Assembly (NCBI RefSeq): GCF_902859825.1
Contig: NZ_CADIKB010000003.1
Span: forward strand, 306,858-370,857
Length of the DNA: 64,000 nt
Direction of reading: 5' to 3'
Source of the DNA: Paraburkholderia phenoliruptrix
GTDB lineage: Bacteria > Pseudomonadota > Gammaproteobacteria > Burkholderiales > Burkholderiaceae
Under the pieces are notes generated by a model. It was not told where the DNA came from, did no database searches, and worked only from the letters and a program-made list of their open reading frames with translations. The position numbers and the translations under genes are program-made. The number at the start of each line of letters is the position of its first letter. Within the stretch, counting starts at the first letter, position 1. Of this stretch, positions 29,836 through 39,173 are shown piece by piece.

Positions 29836-32211
29836 TCAATAGCGCAGGTACTTGTCGCGCAACGGCGCGAAGCGCTGGCTTTCTTCGACGGCCAGCGCGT
29901 CCAGCTGATCGAGCCCAGCGCCGTCGCGGAGTGCCTGCCAGACGGCGCGCGAGCCGATGGCGTCGCGTGTCGCCGCGACATCGAAGTGCATCGGGTAGAG
30001 CGCGCGCAACGTCGCGGCGAGCGCGAGCCCGAGGCGGCCCGCGTGCGGCGCCGGCGCATGCGGCCCGGGCACGATCTGGACGCCGTGACACAGGCGGCCG
30101 TGCCAGCTCGACTCGGTCGGCACGAAGTCCGCTGCCGCGAAGCGCACACCGGTATCGAGTGCGTTCAGGCCCGCAGCAAGACGTTCGCCGTCGATCCACG
30201 GTGCGCCGATGAGCTCGAACGGCGCGGCCGTGCCGCGTCCTACACTGAGATTCGCGCCTTCGAGCATCGCCACTTCCGGGTACAGGTCGAGTTGCGCCAA
30301 TGTTCGTAAATTGGGCGACAGGGGCACAAAGCCGAGACCGGTGTCCGCGAAACGCATCGAGCGCCGGTAGCCGGTCATGGGAATCACGCGCAAGTCCGCG
30401 CCGATATGCCGCTCGCGATTGAAGAGCGCCGCCAGTTCGCCGACCGTCATGCCCGGCTCGAGCGGCAGCGGGTAGTAGCCGGTGAACGACTCGTGCCCGG
30501 AGTCGAGCACCGGACCGCCGAAGCGGTCGGCGCCAAGCGGATCAGGCCGGTCGAGCACGAAAAGCGGAATGCCACGCGCGGCCGCGGCCTCCAGCGCGTA
30601 GCCGAGCGTCGTTTCGTAGGTAAAGAAGCGCGCGCCCGCGTCCTGGATGTCGTACACGAGTGCGTCGATGTCCTCGAGCGCGTCCGGCGGGAAGCGCTGC
30701 GTGCTGCCATAGAGACTGTGCACGATGAGTCCGGTGGCTGCGTCGCGCGAATCGCTCACCTGTTCGTCGACATCGCCGTTCAAACCGTGCTCCGGCGAAA
30801 ACAGCGCGACGAGCGTGACGCGTGGCGCGTGCGCGAGCACGTCGACGGTGCGGGTTCCGGTTGCGTCGAAACCGGTTCTGTTGGTCACAAGACCGATACG
30901 CAGGCCGGCGAGCGGGGCGAACTGCTGGTCCTCGAGCACGTCGAGACCGCTTCTGACCGGTCCCGTGGCAACCGGCAGGCGGCTGACCGAGGCCAACGCA
31001 GCCGTCGCGCCGGGCAGCGCGCCGGCAATCCCGGCGGCGCCGATCGGCGGCGCCAGGCTTGCCATTGCGGCGATGATTTGCGCTCGCAGCGGCCGGGCGT
31101 CGCCGCTATCGTCCGGATGAACGCGGTTCGTCAATATGACGACGAAACGGCGCGTGACGAAATCGATCCAGATACCCGTGCCCGTATAGCCCGTGTGTTC
31201 GATCATGCCGATGGGCGGCAGCCGATCGCGGTTCGCCGTCAACGGACTGGCGAGCGCCCAGCCGAGGCTTCGCCATGGCGGCGTCGCGAGAGGAGAGGCG
31301 GGGGCGGTCAGCGCCTCGATGCTGGCAGGCGAGAGCACGCGAACGGCCGGCGCGTCGGGTGCGGCCGGGGCGGCGCCGCCGTCGAGCAGCATCTGCGCGA
31401 ACCGCGCCAGATCGCCGGCGGTGGAAAAAAGCCCCGCATTGCCGGCCACGCCTTGCATCCAGCTCGCCAACGGATCGTGCACGTTGCCTTGGCGCATGCC
31501 CGCACGCCCCGCCGTCGTGGCCGCGCTGCGAGCCGCATGCCGGGCGTCGGGTAGGAAACCCGTGTCGTGCATGCGCAGCGGGCCGAAAATATGCGCGCGG
31601 CAGTATTCGTCGAGCTGCTCCCCGGTTATCCGTTCGACCAGCTCGCCGAGCGCGGCAAAGTTCAGGTCGCTGTAGATCACCCGTTCGCCGGGCGCCGCCT
31701 GCAAACGCTGCTGGGCGATTGCGCGCAGTACGCCCGCGCGGCCCCCGCGCGCGGGACGCGCGGCGAGATCCGCCTGCAGGCCCGACGTGTGCGCGAGCAA
31801 TTGGCGCACGGTCACCGTCTCTTTACCGTTCGCGGCGAATTGCGGCCAGTAGCGCATGACAGGCGCGTCGAGGTCGATGCGGCCCGCTTCGGAGAGTTGG
31901 AGAACGGCGGTTGTGGTCGCGATTACCTTCGTCAACGAAGCGAGATCGAAAACCGTGTCGACGGTCATCGCTTCTTCGTGCGGTTCTGTCATGCGTAGGC
32001 CGAACGCTTCGCGATACTGCACCTCGTGTGCGGTGCCGGCGATCACGACTGCGCCCGGCAGACGGCCGGCCTCGATCTGTCCGAGAACGATATGGCGCAG
32101 CTCGGTCTCTATGGCGGTGTCGAGCGGAGCAGCCTGCGCGCGCAACGGTGTGTGCATGAGCACCACCGCTAGTCCGAGCGCAAAGACGCTTCGCGCGAGC
32201 GGCGGTCTCAT
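29836..32211 (-). CDS. Fusion of serine beta-lactamase-like hydrolase and NamZ/DUF1343 exo-muramidase
   Basis: A signal peptide (SVFALGLAVVLMHTPLRAQA) leads into a class C beta-lactamase-like domain (FDLASLTKVIATT with the SxxK Ser-Lys, YSDLNFAALGELV, then IEHTGYTGTG). From about residue 415 a DUF1343/NamZ domain follows (GLRIGLVTNRTGFD, FSPEHGLNGDVDE, YDIQDAGARFFTYE). NamZ removes N-acetylmuramic acid from peptidoglycan ends. In Bacillus these activities are separate neighbouring proteins (YbbE, YbbC). ATG 32211 overlaps the glycosidase stop (ATGA). Probable role: periplasmic wall recycling. Confidence 0.9.
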   Translation of the reverse strand: MRPPLARSVFALGLAVVLMHTPLRAQAAPLDTAIETELRHIVLGQIEAGRLPGAVVIAGTAHEVQYREAFGLRMTEPHEEAMTVDTVFDLASLTKVIATTTAVLQLSEAGRIDLDAPVMRYWPQFAANGKETVTVRQLLAHTSGLQADLAARPARGGRAGVLRAIAQQRLQAAPGERVIYSDLNFAALGELVERITGEQLDEYCRAHIFGPLRMHDTGFLPDARHAARSAATTAGRAGMRQGNVHDPLASWMQGVAGNAGLFSTAGDLARFAQMLLDGGAAPAAPDAPAVRVLSPASIEALTAPASPLATPPWRSLGWALASPLTANRDRLPPIGMIEHTGYTGTGIWIDFVTRRFVVILTNRVHPDDSGDARPLRAQIIAAMASLAPPIGAAGIAGALPGATAALASVSRLPVATGPVRSGLDVLEDQQFAPLAGLRIGLVTNRTGFDATGTRTVDVLAHAPRVTLVALFSPEHGLNGDVDEQVSDSRDAATGLIVHSLYGSTQRFPPDALEDIDALVYDIQDAGARFFTYETTLGYALEAAAARGIPLFVLDRPDPLGADRFGGPVLDSGHESFTGYYPLPLEPGMTVGELAALFNRERHIGADLRVIPMTGYRRSMRFADTGLGFVPLSPNLRTLAQLDLYPEVAMLEGANLSVGRGTAAPFELIGAPWIDGERLAAGLNALDTGVRFAAADFVPTESSWHGRLCHGVQIVPGPHAPAPHAGRLGLALAATLRALYPMHFDVAATRDAIGSRAVWQALRDGAGLDQLDALAVEESQRFAPLRDKYLRY

Positions 32212-33464
32212 CGCGGCAGGTCCGTGGGGTCGTAGCGATTGCGCGGATTCCAGAGCATCCAGCCGTCGCTGCCGGCGGCTTCGGCCGCGGCAGTCTGGGC
32301 GCGAATCTCGGCGGCATCGAATTCGCGATGATCGAACGCATAGTCGCGAAACGCCTGCAGCCAGGGGCGAAACCGCACGCCCGGCAGGCCTGTCCGCTCG
32401 GCCGCCTCCGCAAGCGAACGGCGCACGATCTGGCCCGGGTCGGAAACCGGGTTCGTGCAGCCCGGCAAGCCCCAGGTGAACCCGGACGGATACAGCATGG
32501 GCGAAATGTAATCGAGCGACGCGCCGAGCAGTTCGATCTGCTGGCCAATGGCCGTGTCGTCGAGGTTCCAGCAGACATAGCCGAAAATGTCCGCCGCAAC
32601 GAACACGTTGTAGGGCGCAAGGCGCGCACGCGCGGCCTGCAGGAAGCCCACGATGGCGGCGGTGCGATTGGCCCGCGTGTTGGCCTGCGAGAAGCGCAGG
32701 CCGCTTGCATCCGGGAAGCGCACGTAGTCGAACTGGATCTCGTCGAAGCCCATTTGCGCGGCCTCTTCGGCGACATCGAGGTTGTGTGCCCAGACGTCGC
32801 GCGAAAACGGATCCATCCACTGCAGATGCTCGCGGTCGCGCCAGGGTGCGCCGTTTGCATCGCGTACGGTCCAGCCGGGGTGTGCGTCGGCCAGCGGGTC
32901 GTCCTTGAACACGACGATTCGCGCGATCAGATAAAGGTGGCGGCGATGCAGGCTCGCGAGCAGCGCCGGCAAATCGCGCTCCATGGGGGTTTTGTCCTTG
33001 ATCTGCGCGAACGCGCCAGCCGCCTCGCGCGCCGGGCTGCGATAGGGCGTGAGACCGCGGTCGCCTTTCATGTCGATCACTAACGCGTTAATCGCCGTGG
33101 TCTGCGTGAGCGCGAGCGCTTCGTCTCGCAACATGGGGCTCGTGACGCCGTAGACCGACAGATACACGGCTTTCGGCCGAAACGGCGTGAGTTTGAGCCT
33201 GAGCGGCGTCTCGCCGCTCGTGCGCGTGCTCGTGCGCAGGTAGCCGGGTGCGCGCGCGGCGATGCCGGCGCCGGACGGCTCGAACTCAAAGTTGCCGTTT
33301 TCGTCTGCATGTTGCACGCCAGCGGTACTCGTCACGAGCGCATGCGGAACCGGCTTTCCCGAAAGCTCGTCGACGACCCTGCCGGTCGCCGCGCTGCACG
33401 GCAGGCTCGTCAGCAGAGCGGTCAACGCGAGCGCGAGAGCAGCCGGAAGCGGAATATGGCCCAT
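32208..33464 (-). CDS. Putative exported glycoside hydrolase (DUF4015-like)
   Basis: A signal peptide (LALALTALLTSLPCSAATG) is followed by a small carboxypeptidase-regulatory-like beta domain (GRVVDELSGKPVPHALV) at about 25-90. A TIM-barrel then carries VIDMKGDRG, GFDEIQFDYVRFPD with likely catalytic acids, FVAADIFGY, and SPMLYPSGF. This matches the DUF4015 putative glycosyl-hydrolase family. It sits between a NodB deacetylase (2 bp) and the lactamase-NamZ fusion (4-bp overlap), so it probably acts on the same wall or exopolysaccharide substrate. Confidence 0.85.
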   Translation of the reverse strand: MGHIPLPAALALALTALLTSLPCSAATGRVVDELSGKPVPHALVTSTAGVQHADENGNFEFEPSGAGIAARAPGYLRTSTRTSGETPLRLKLTPFRPKAVYLSVYGVTSPMLRDEALALTQTTAINALVIDMKGDRGLTPYRSPAREAAGAFAQIKDKTPMERDLPALLASLHRRHLYLIARIVVFKDDPLADAHPGWTVRDANGAPWRDREHLQWMDPFSRDVWAHNLDVAEEAAQMGFDEIQFDYVRFPDASGLRFSQANTRANRTAAIVGFLQAARARLAPYNVFVAADIFGYVCWNLDDTAIGQQIELLGASLDYISPMLYPSGFTWGLPGCTNPVSDPGQIVRRSLAEAAERTGLPGVRFRPWLQAFRDYAFDHREFDAAEIRAQTAAAEAAGSDGWMLWNPRNRYDPTDLPR

Positions 33465-33466
33465 GA

Positions 33467-34306
33467 TCAGTTGCCGCCTGGGTTGCCGTTGGGGGGCGGC
33501 GCGGGTTCGCCGAGCAGGGCGGCGAGGCCGGCTACGCCATGTGAATCGACGATCAGAAAGCGCGGCAGCGCCAGCATACGGGAATGCCGGTCAACGCTTC
33601 GCGCTTCCAGAGAAAAGCCAGCCACGTAGCCCTCTTCGGCGGCGAGCGTCATCAATTCCTCGTCGTAGATGCCGAACGGCCACGCGAGCATCGTGACCTT
33701 GCCACCCAATTGCGTCTCGATGCGCCGGCGCGACGTCTCCAATTGCATACGCACGAACTGCCGAAAATCCGCGGATGTCCGGCGACGCCGCTCGATATTG
33801 AAGTTCGGATGCCAGTAGGTGTGCGATTGAACGTCGAACAGGCCGGATTCCCTGAGCGTGCGCAACTGGTTCCAGGTGAGAGCGTACTGCGCGTTCGAAA
33901 TCGCGGACGGATAGACGAAGAGCGTAACCGCCAGGTGCTCGCGCTGGGCAATGGGCAGCAGCTGATCGAAAACGGAGCGGTGGCCGTCGTCGACAGTGAT
34001 GACGACCGATCGTGACGGCAGGGTCGCAGCGGCGTCGCCAAGCCAGTTGACGACATCGCCTAACGGCACGAACCGATACCCGCGTTCCTTGAGGAAGCGC
34101 ACTTGAGCCTCGAACGTCGAAACCCGCACTGTCATGGAATCTTCAACGCTGGCCGCAAAGCGGTGATACACGAGCACGGACACTCGAGGAGCAGGCGGCT
34201 GTGCGCGCGCGGGCGACGAAAAGACGAGCAGGGCCAGCATCAGCGACAACCCGCGCCGGCAGGTATGCGCAACGTGCGAAGCGCGGCAGGCGAGCGGGCG
34301 CGGCAT
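33467..34306 (-). CDS. Exported polysaccharide deacetylase (NodB fold)
   Basis: After a signal segment (RGLSLMLALLVFSSPARAQ) the NodB motifs appear: VSVLVYHRF, VITVDDGHRS with the metal-binding Asp, and SHTYWHPN with the HxxxH pair; WPFGIYDEELM closes the barrel. It removes acetyl groups from N-acetylated sugars in the periplasm. Deacetylase plus a separate glycosidase echoes PgaB, where both domains are in one protein. It is the first gene of a three-gene coupled operon. Confidence 0.88.
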   Translation of the reverse strand: MPRPLACRASHVAHTCRRGLSLMLALLVFSSPARAQPPAPRVSVLVYHRFAASVEDSMTVRVSTFEAQVRFLKERGYRFVPLGDVVNWLGDAAATLPSRSVVITVDDGHRSVFDQLLPIAQREHLAVTLFVYPSAISNAQYALTWNQLRTLRESGLFDVQSHTYWHPNFNIERRRRTSADFRQFVRMQLETSRRRIETQLGGKVTMLAWPFGIYDEELMTLAAEEGYVAGFSLEARSVDRHSRMLALPRFLIVDSHGVAGLAALLGEPAPPPNGNPGGN

Positions 34307-34330
34307 GATAGGGCGGGTCTCCGTGCGGCG

Positions 34331-34600
34331 CTATCGGCTGACGGGGCGGGCGCTGCGCGGCGCCGACGCGAGGGCGTCGTCCAGTGCGTCGAGTCTCGCC
34401 ATGAGGACGGCCGCGCGGGCCGCGACCGGCGTCGCCGTGCCGGCCTGCGCCAACAGCGACTCGACGCGGCGTCGCCAGTATTCCGCGTGGAAAACGGCGT
34501 GCGAAGAGGGCGAGGACTCCCGCTCCAGCAATCGTTCGAGCTGTCCGATCATCGAGCTGATGTGGGCAAGCTCGTGCTCACTGCGGTTGACGGTGACCAT
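34331..34600 (-). CDS. Small protein, unidentified, near an FNR-like site
   Basis: The frame reads MVTVNRSEHELAHISSMIGQ, then LERLLERES and a helical Ala-rich C-terminus (89 residues from 34600). Upstream starts at 34723 or a TTG at 34771 are possible. The FNR-like site at 34746-34759 makes 34600 or 34723 more likely than 34771. No signal peptide, membrane segment or motif is seen. The family is not recognised. It ends 24 bp before the deacetylase gene and may share its transcript. Confidence 0.45.
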   Translation of the reverse strand: MVTVNRSEHELAHISSMIGQLERLLERESSPSSHAVFHAEYWRRRVESLLAQAGTATPVAARAAVLMARLDALDDALASAPRSARPVSR

Positions 34601-34745
34601 GGGTGGGCTCGACGGATCCGATTCGAGGGTTGCAGGGCGGTCGTGCACGAGATCGGACAAAGTCCATTGGCGGATCGGAATGGCTGCGATCCCGCGACTC
34701 GGTCCGTTTGTGTAGTGCAGCATAGGCGCAGTCGCCGCCAAACGA

Positions 34746-34759
34746 TTGATCACAGTCAA
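34746..34759. promoter_or_regulatory. FNR-like site, minus-strand promoter
   Basis: TTGATCACAGTCAA fits TTGA(T/C)-N4-(A/G)TCAA. It could drive the small minus-strand gene and the deacetylase operon behind it. Confidence 0.5.
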
Positions 34760-34821
34760 ACGCGCGCGCAACGAATCTTCATAACCACACCGAGCGCAGG
34801 ATCTCGGCCGGAGGCTGGCGC

Positions 34822-34835
34822 TTGATATGCATCAA
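34822..34835. promoter_or_regulatory. Perfect FNR/Anr box upstream of the triple-BON gene
   Basis: TTGATATGCATCAA matches TTGAT-N4-ATCAA exactly. Its centre is about 96 bp before the BON gene start, leaving room for a leader of about 55 nt. Confidence 0.75.
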
Positions 34836-34924
34836 CCATCATCGAGACGGCGCGCCCAGAATGCGCACATCGGCAGGCGTACGCCGATCGTCGTGCCGCG
34901 AGCCATTTTCACGAGGACGAAGCC

Positions 34925-35575
34925 ATGAAGCCGGATAGTCAACTGAAGCAGGAAGTCGAGGACGAACTGACGAACAGTCCGGCCGTCGACGCAAACGGAA
35001 TTGGCGTTGCAGTGGTCGACGGCATCGTCACGCTCACGGGGCATGTTCCAAACTACGCGGCGAAGGTCGCGGCCGAAAAGTGCGCGCTTCGAATCGAGGG
35101 TGTCGACGCGGTGGTGATCGGCATCGACGTCAAACTGCCGGCCACGGAGCAGCGTACGGACGAAGACGTCGCCTTGAGCGTGCGCGCGGTGCTCGATTGG
35201 ATCGCCGGGCTGGAAGACAGCGGCATCCGGATCAAGGTGGAGAAGGGCTGGGTGACACTGAGCGGCGAGGTCGAAGACGGCTACCGTAGCCGTATCGCCG
35301 AGAAAAACATCGTGCATATGCGCGGCGTGACGGGCGTGACGAACAACATCAGGATCCGGGGTTCGGCGTCCACAGTCGACATTGAATGCAATATCCGCAA
35401 GGCGATTCAGCGCCACACGGATCGCGAACTGAAGCATGTCGGCGTGGAAGTGGAAGACGGCCGGGTGATTCTGTCGGGCAGGGTCAGTTCGCCCATCGAG
35501 CGTGCCATCGTGAAGGGCGCGGCGCGCTCCACCGCCGGCGTTAAAGCGGTGGTGGACCGCCTCGTGGTGCGCTGA
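34925..35575 (+). CDS. Triple BON-domain stress protein
   Basis: The 216-residue protein is three BON repeats in tandem, each with the pattern GIxVxVxDGxVTLTGxV: residues about 5-70 (VAVVDGIVTLTGHVPNY), 75-145 (IKVEKGWVTLSGEVED) and 150-215 (VEVEDGRVILSGRVSS). BON domains bind phospholipid or interfaces, as in OsmY. No signal peptide is seen, so unlike OsmY it is probably cytoplasmic. ATG 34925 follows GAGGAC. A perfect FNR box lies upstream, fitting oxygen-limited expression. Confidence 0.9.
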   Translation: MKPDSQLKQEVEDELTNSPAVDANGIGVAVVDGIVTLTGHVPNYAAKVAAEKCALRIEGVDAVVIGIDVKLPATEQRTDEDVALSVRAVLDWIAGLEDSGIRIKVEKGWVTLSGEVEDGYRSRIAEKNIVHMRGVTGVTNNIRIRGSASTVDIECNIRKAIQRHTDRELKHVGVEVEDGRVILSGRVSSPIERAIVKGAARSTAGVKAVVDRLVVR

Positions 35576-35810
35576 CAGCGGGCGCGGTCGACGGGCGGCG
35601 CGTGCCGGTGATTCACTTAATTGAATGAACTATGGCGCCTCCTCAGCCAAACGACAACAGCAAGTAAGAAAACTCCTACTGCCTCACCCTGCCGACTACA
35701 AGCGATTCAAGCGTCGCTGATTTAAATCGCGAGACGTGTCCTCAATAATGAATTCAACGAACGGCCGAAACACATTCGGGCGCCGTCAAAGACAAACCGA
35801 GGAGCACGAG

Positions 35811-36059
35811 ATGAACGGCAACAGCATGTCCCTCAGAGCGCTTGTCGACAAATGGCTTGCGCCGACGCGGTCAATTCCGGCTCACATCACGCAGACCGGA
35901 CGCTTCGGCAGCAATGGCGTGCGCTATGTCTGTCTGGAAGGCGAGGTGTCGGCGCGGCCCTTGAGCATTGTCTTTTTCAGGCACGGCAGCGGCGCGTGGG
36001 ACGTGTTCCCGCCGCCGCCGCCGTTGGCTGCCATGGGTACGCGGCTCTTCGCGGCCTGA
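35811..36059 (+). CDS. Small conserved protein, unidentified
   Basis: ATG 35811 follows GAGGAG. The 82 residues (MNGNSMSLRALVDKWLAPTR, then RYVCLEGEV, SIVFFRHGSGAWDVFPP) recall a small Burkholderia family I have seen next to stress genes, without known function. The frame is open upstream to 35736 without a ribosome site. No signal peptide or cysteine cluster is present. It lies between the BON gene and the exporter operon. Confidence 0.65.
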   Translation: MNGNSMSLRALVDKWLAPTRSIPAHITQTGRFGSNGVRYVCLEGEVSARPLSIVFFRHGSGAWDVFPPPPPLAAMGTRLFAA

Positions 36060-36120
36060 TTTCGCGGCCTGATTTCGGGCCGCTTGCGTGCCGGCCATGC
36101 GGGTTGCGTCGCGTTCACCG

Positions 36121-36134
36121 TTGACACAAGTCAA
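36121..36134. promoter_or_regulatory. FNR-like palindrome upstream of the exporter-FtsH operon
   Basis: TTGACACAAGTCAA is a TTGAC-N4-GTCAA palindrome, a variant of the FNR site. It lies about 126 bp before the first gene of the six-gene operon. Confidence 0.5.
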
Positions 36135-36253
36135 GCCGGCGAGCACGCCAGCATTGAAGATATCGCGAAGGCGGGCAGGGTAGCGCCCGAGGCCTCATAA
36201 GGAGGGCTCGCGACGATGCCGGCCTTTCTCAACCGTGCACGGACAACCACGAG

Positions 36254-37390
36254 ATGAAAGGCATTCTGCGCCTCGCTTTCAAGCTGCTCGTGAACGACAG
36301 CGCCAAGTTCACGGCGCTGATTGTCGGCATTACGTTCGCGGTGTTTCTGATGATCGAGATGACGTCACTCTTTGCCGGCATTCTCAACAAATCCTCGGCT
36401 ACGGTGATCAACGTTGGTGCGAAGGTGTGGGTGATGGACCCTGCCGTCCAGACCATCGCCAACAGCATCGGCATGCCGGACTACGTGATCGACGCGGTAC
36501 GCAGCGTCGACGGAGTCAAATATGCCGTGCCGCTGTATTCGGGAGCGGCGCTCGTCCGTTTGCGCGACGGCACCTACCAGGCCGTTACGGTGATCGGGCT
36601 CGACGACGCGAGCCTGTTCGGCTGGCCGAAGATGAAAGCCGGCCGTATCGAAGATATTTACGCTGAAAACGGCTTCATCGCCATCGACGACGCGGAAATC
36701 CACAAGTTGCACAATCCTAAGCTCGGCACCGACTTCGAACTGAACGACCATCGCGGGGTGGTGGTCGGCATCGCCACCGTGACGAGCAGCGGTCTGTTCG
36801 GTACACCCACGCTTTACACCACTTACACGCGGGCCGTTCAGTACATCCCATCGGCGCGCTACACGACGTCATACATTCTGGTCGAGCCGAAAACCGACGC
36901 GGATGTCGCGCATATCAAGCAGGTTGTCGCTTCGCTCGGATACGTCGCCTATACGAAATCCGAGTTCATGCAGCGCATCTCGCACTTCTACAAATATGAA
37001 ACCGGCCTCGGCACCAACATCCTGCTGATGACGGCGATCAGCTTTCTCGTGGGTCTGTCGATCTCCGGCCAGACCTTCTATACGTTCATCCTCGAAAACC
37101 TGGAAAAGTTCGGAGCACTGAAGGCTATCGGCGCGAAGGGCCATGAGCTTGTCGCGATGATCCTGTTTCAGGCGACGTTTACGGCCCTGACGGGATATGG
37201 GCTGGGCGTCGGGTTGTGCGCGGCGTCGATCAGTCTCGTGCGCCTGCGGGTGGCGGACTATGCCGCGATGATCACGTTCGGCAACCTTGCCCTCGCGTTT
37301 GCGATGGTGGTGGTGATTGCGACCCTGTCGAGCTACCTGGGTGTGAGGCGCGTGCTGCGCATCGAACCGTTCGATATCTTCAGGGGCTAG
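36254..37390 (+). CDS. ABC exporter permease (DevC/FtsX type)
   Basis: The 378 residues have one N-terminal helix (FTALIVGITFAVFLMIEMTS), a large periplasmic domain and three C-terminal helices, the FtsX/MacB/DevC layout; the ending RRVLRIEPFDIFRG is typical of DevC. It forms the inner-membrane channel with the ATPase 2 bp downstream. With HlyD and NodT partners, this is a tripartite exporter. In cyanobacteria DevBCA exports envelope glycolipids; the cargo here is unknown. The operon may respond to oxygen through the FNR-like site. Confidence 0.9.
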   Translation: MKGILRLAFKLLVNDSAKFTALIVGITFAVFLMIEMTSLFAGILNKSSATVINVGAKVWVMDPAVQTIANSIGMPDYVIDAVRSVDGVKYAVPLYSGAALVRLRDGTYQAVTVIGLDDASLFGWPKMKAGRIEDIYAENGFIAIDDAEIHKLHNPKLGTDFELNDHRGVVVGIATVTSSGLFGTPTLYTTYTRAVQYIPSARYTTSYILVEPKTDADVAHIKQVVASLGYVAYTKSEFMQRISHFYKYETGLGTNILLMTAISFLVGLSISGQTFYTFILENLEKFGALKAIGAKGHELVAMILFQATFTALTGYGLGVGLCAASISLVRLRVADYAAMITFGNLALAFAMVVVIATLSSYLGVRRVLRIEPFDIFRG

Positions 37391-37392
37391 CC

Positions 37393-38091
37393 ATGCCCAC
37401 CGTTGCGATCGACGCACAAGGCCTGAACAAGTGGTTCGGCGAAGGCGAGGCCCGCACCCAGGCGTTAGCCGACGTCGCCATGCAGGCGCGCTTCGGCGAG
37501 ATGCTGCTGATCGTCGGTCCGTCGGGTAGCGGCAAGACGACGCTGCTGAGCGTGATCTCCGGCATTCTGCGGCCGGATTCCGGCGCGGTTTCCATCGAGG
37601 GCGTCGATCTCTGGCAGCAGAACGACGACGCCATTGCCGATTTCCGCCTCAATCGCATTGGTTTCGTTTTCCAGGACTATCACCTGTTCCCACGCCTTTC
37701 CACCGCGGAAAACGTCGCGATTCCGCTCATTCTGAAGCGCCGCGACTGGGACAAAGCCATCGACGAGGCGCTGAATTGGCTCGACGTGGTAGGCCTCAGA
37801 AACCGCGCAGCCTTACCGCCGATGAAACTCTCCGGCGGCGAACAGCAGCGTGTGGCGATTGCGCGCGCCATGGTGAGTCAGCCCGACATTCTGATTCTCG
37901 ACGAGCCGACTGCGTCACTTGACGGCGACACCGGACGCTCGATCATCGATTTCGTCAAACACAAGATTCTGAACGCGCATCGCTGCATTGTCATCGTGAC
38001 GCACGACAGCCGCATCTTCGACTACGCGGATCGTGTGATGCACATGGAGGACGGCAAACTCAAAACCATCGACGCGGGAGAAGGAAAGTGA
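37393..38091 (+). CDS. ABC exporter ATPase (DevA/LolD type)
   Basis: The 232-residue protein is a single nucleotide-binding domain: Walker A GPSGSGKTT, Q-loop FVFQDYHLFPRL, signature LSGGEQQRVAIARA, Walker B ILILDEPTASLD and H-loop VTHDSR. It powers the FtsX-type permease encoded 2 bp upstream. Its TGA overlaps the GTG start of the HlyD gene (GTGA). ATG 37393 is the only start that fits the family's N-terminus (IDAQGLNKWFGEGEA). Confidence 0.95.
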   Translation: MPTVAIDAQGLNKWFGEGEARTQALADVAMQARFGEMLLIVGPSGSGKTTLLSVISGILRPDSGAVSIEGVDLWQQNDDAIADFRLNRIGFVFQDYHLFPRLSTAENVAIPLILKRRDWDKAIDEALNWLDVVGLRNRAALPPMKLSGGEQQRVAIARAMVSQPDILILDEPTASLDGDTGRSIIDFVKHKILNAHRCIVIVTHDSRIFDYADRVMHMEDGKLKTIDAGEGK

Positions 38092-39173
38092 AACGGAAAG
38101 CGCTCTTTCTGCTCGCTTTCGCGGGCTTTGTCGCCGGCGTGGTGGCCGCGTGGGTGTACGGCGTGCAGCAGCCGCCGCAGCCACCGGTTTTCGAACCCGC
38201 CTCCAACCCTTATGCGCGCGGCGTCTACGCGACGGGCATCGTGGAAAGCGATCAGCCGGCGGGCGTGAATATCAACATTTATCCGGACGTGTCGGGCGCC
38301 GTGACGAAGGTGCTCGTCCACGACGGCGAGACCGTGCGACGCGGCGAGCCACTCCTGAGCATCGACGATTCCGTGCAGCGGGCCACGGTTGCGCAGCTCG
38401 CCGCGCAGGCGGAGGCTGCGCAATCGCTGCTCGACGAACTGCGCGCACAGCCGCGACCGGAAACGCTGAACGTCGCCAGTGCCCAGGTGAGCGCGGCAAG
38501 TGCGAGTCTCAAGATGGCGCAGGACCAGTTCGACAAGCAACAGCGTGCGTATCAGATCGATCCCAAGGCGGTGAGCCGCGACACACTCGATAACGCCGCG
38601 AACGGCGTGGCCGTGGCGCGCGCGAATCTCGACGTCGTCACGCGGCAATACCGACTCACGCGCGCAGGAGCGTGGACCTTCGACGTGCGCAATCAGGAGC
38701 GCCAGGTCGAGGCGTTGCGCAAGGCCTCCGAAGCGGCATCGGCACAACTCGACCGTTACACGCTGCGTGCGCCCGCCGACGGCGTGGTGCTGTCCATCAA
38801 TGCGGCACTCGGCGCTTATCTGTCGCCGCAGGGCGTCTATGACGCCTATGCACAGGGCAATGCGCCCGTGCTTGTGATCGGTACGCCGTCGGACCGGCTC
38901 GCGGTGCGCTGCTATGTCGACGAAATACTGATCAGCCGGCTTGCCGACGTTCATCAGTTGAAGGGGCGAATGTTCATCCGCGGGACGTCCGTGCAGGCCG
39001 ATCTGCAATTCATGCGCGTGCAGCCTTATGTGACGCCCAAGATCCAGTTGACCGACCAGCGCACGGAACGCGTCGACGTGCGCGTGCTGCCGGTACTGTT
39101 CCGCGTGGTGCCGCGCGACGGCATGCGACTCTTTCCAGGGCAGATCGTCGATGTGTACATTGCCGCGAAATGA
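38088..39173 (+). CDS. HlyD-family membrane fusion protein
   Basis: The GTG start at 38088 overlaps the ATPase stop. An N-terminal anchor (ALFLLAFAGFVAGVVAAWVYG) is followed by the split biotinyl-lipoyl domain (INIYPDVSGAVTKVLVHDGE, then YTLRAPADGVVLSI) around a coiled-coil hairpin at about 95-220. It bridges the ABC permease and the outer-membrane channel in the periplasm. The ordering permease-ATPase-HlyD-NodT describes one export machine. It overlaps the next gene by 23 bp. Confidence 0.92.
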   Translation: MKRKALFLLAFAGFVAGVVAAWVYGVQQPPQPPVFEPASNPYARGVYATGIVESDQPAGVNINIYPDVSGAVTKVLVHDGETVRRGEPLLSIDDSVQRATVAQLAAQAEAAQSLLDELRAQPRPETLNVASAQVSAASASLKMAQDQFDKQQRAYQIDPKAVSRDTLDNAANGVAVARANLDVVTRQYRLTRAGAWTFDVRNQERQVEALRKASEAASAQLDRYTLRAPADGVVLSINAALGAYLSPQGVYDAYAQGNAPVLVIGTPSDRLAVRCYVDEILISRLADVHQLKGRMFIRGTSVQADLQFMRVQPYVTPKIQLTDQRTERVDVRVLPVLFRVVPRDGMRLFPGQIVDVYIAAK

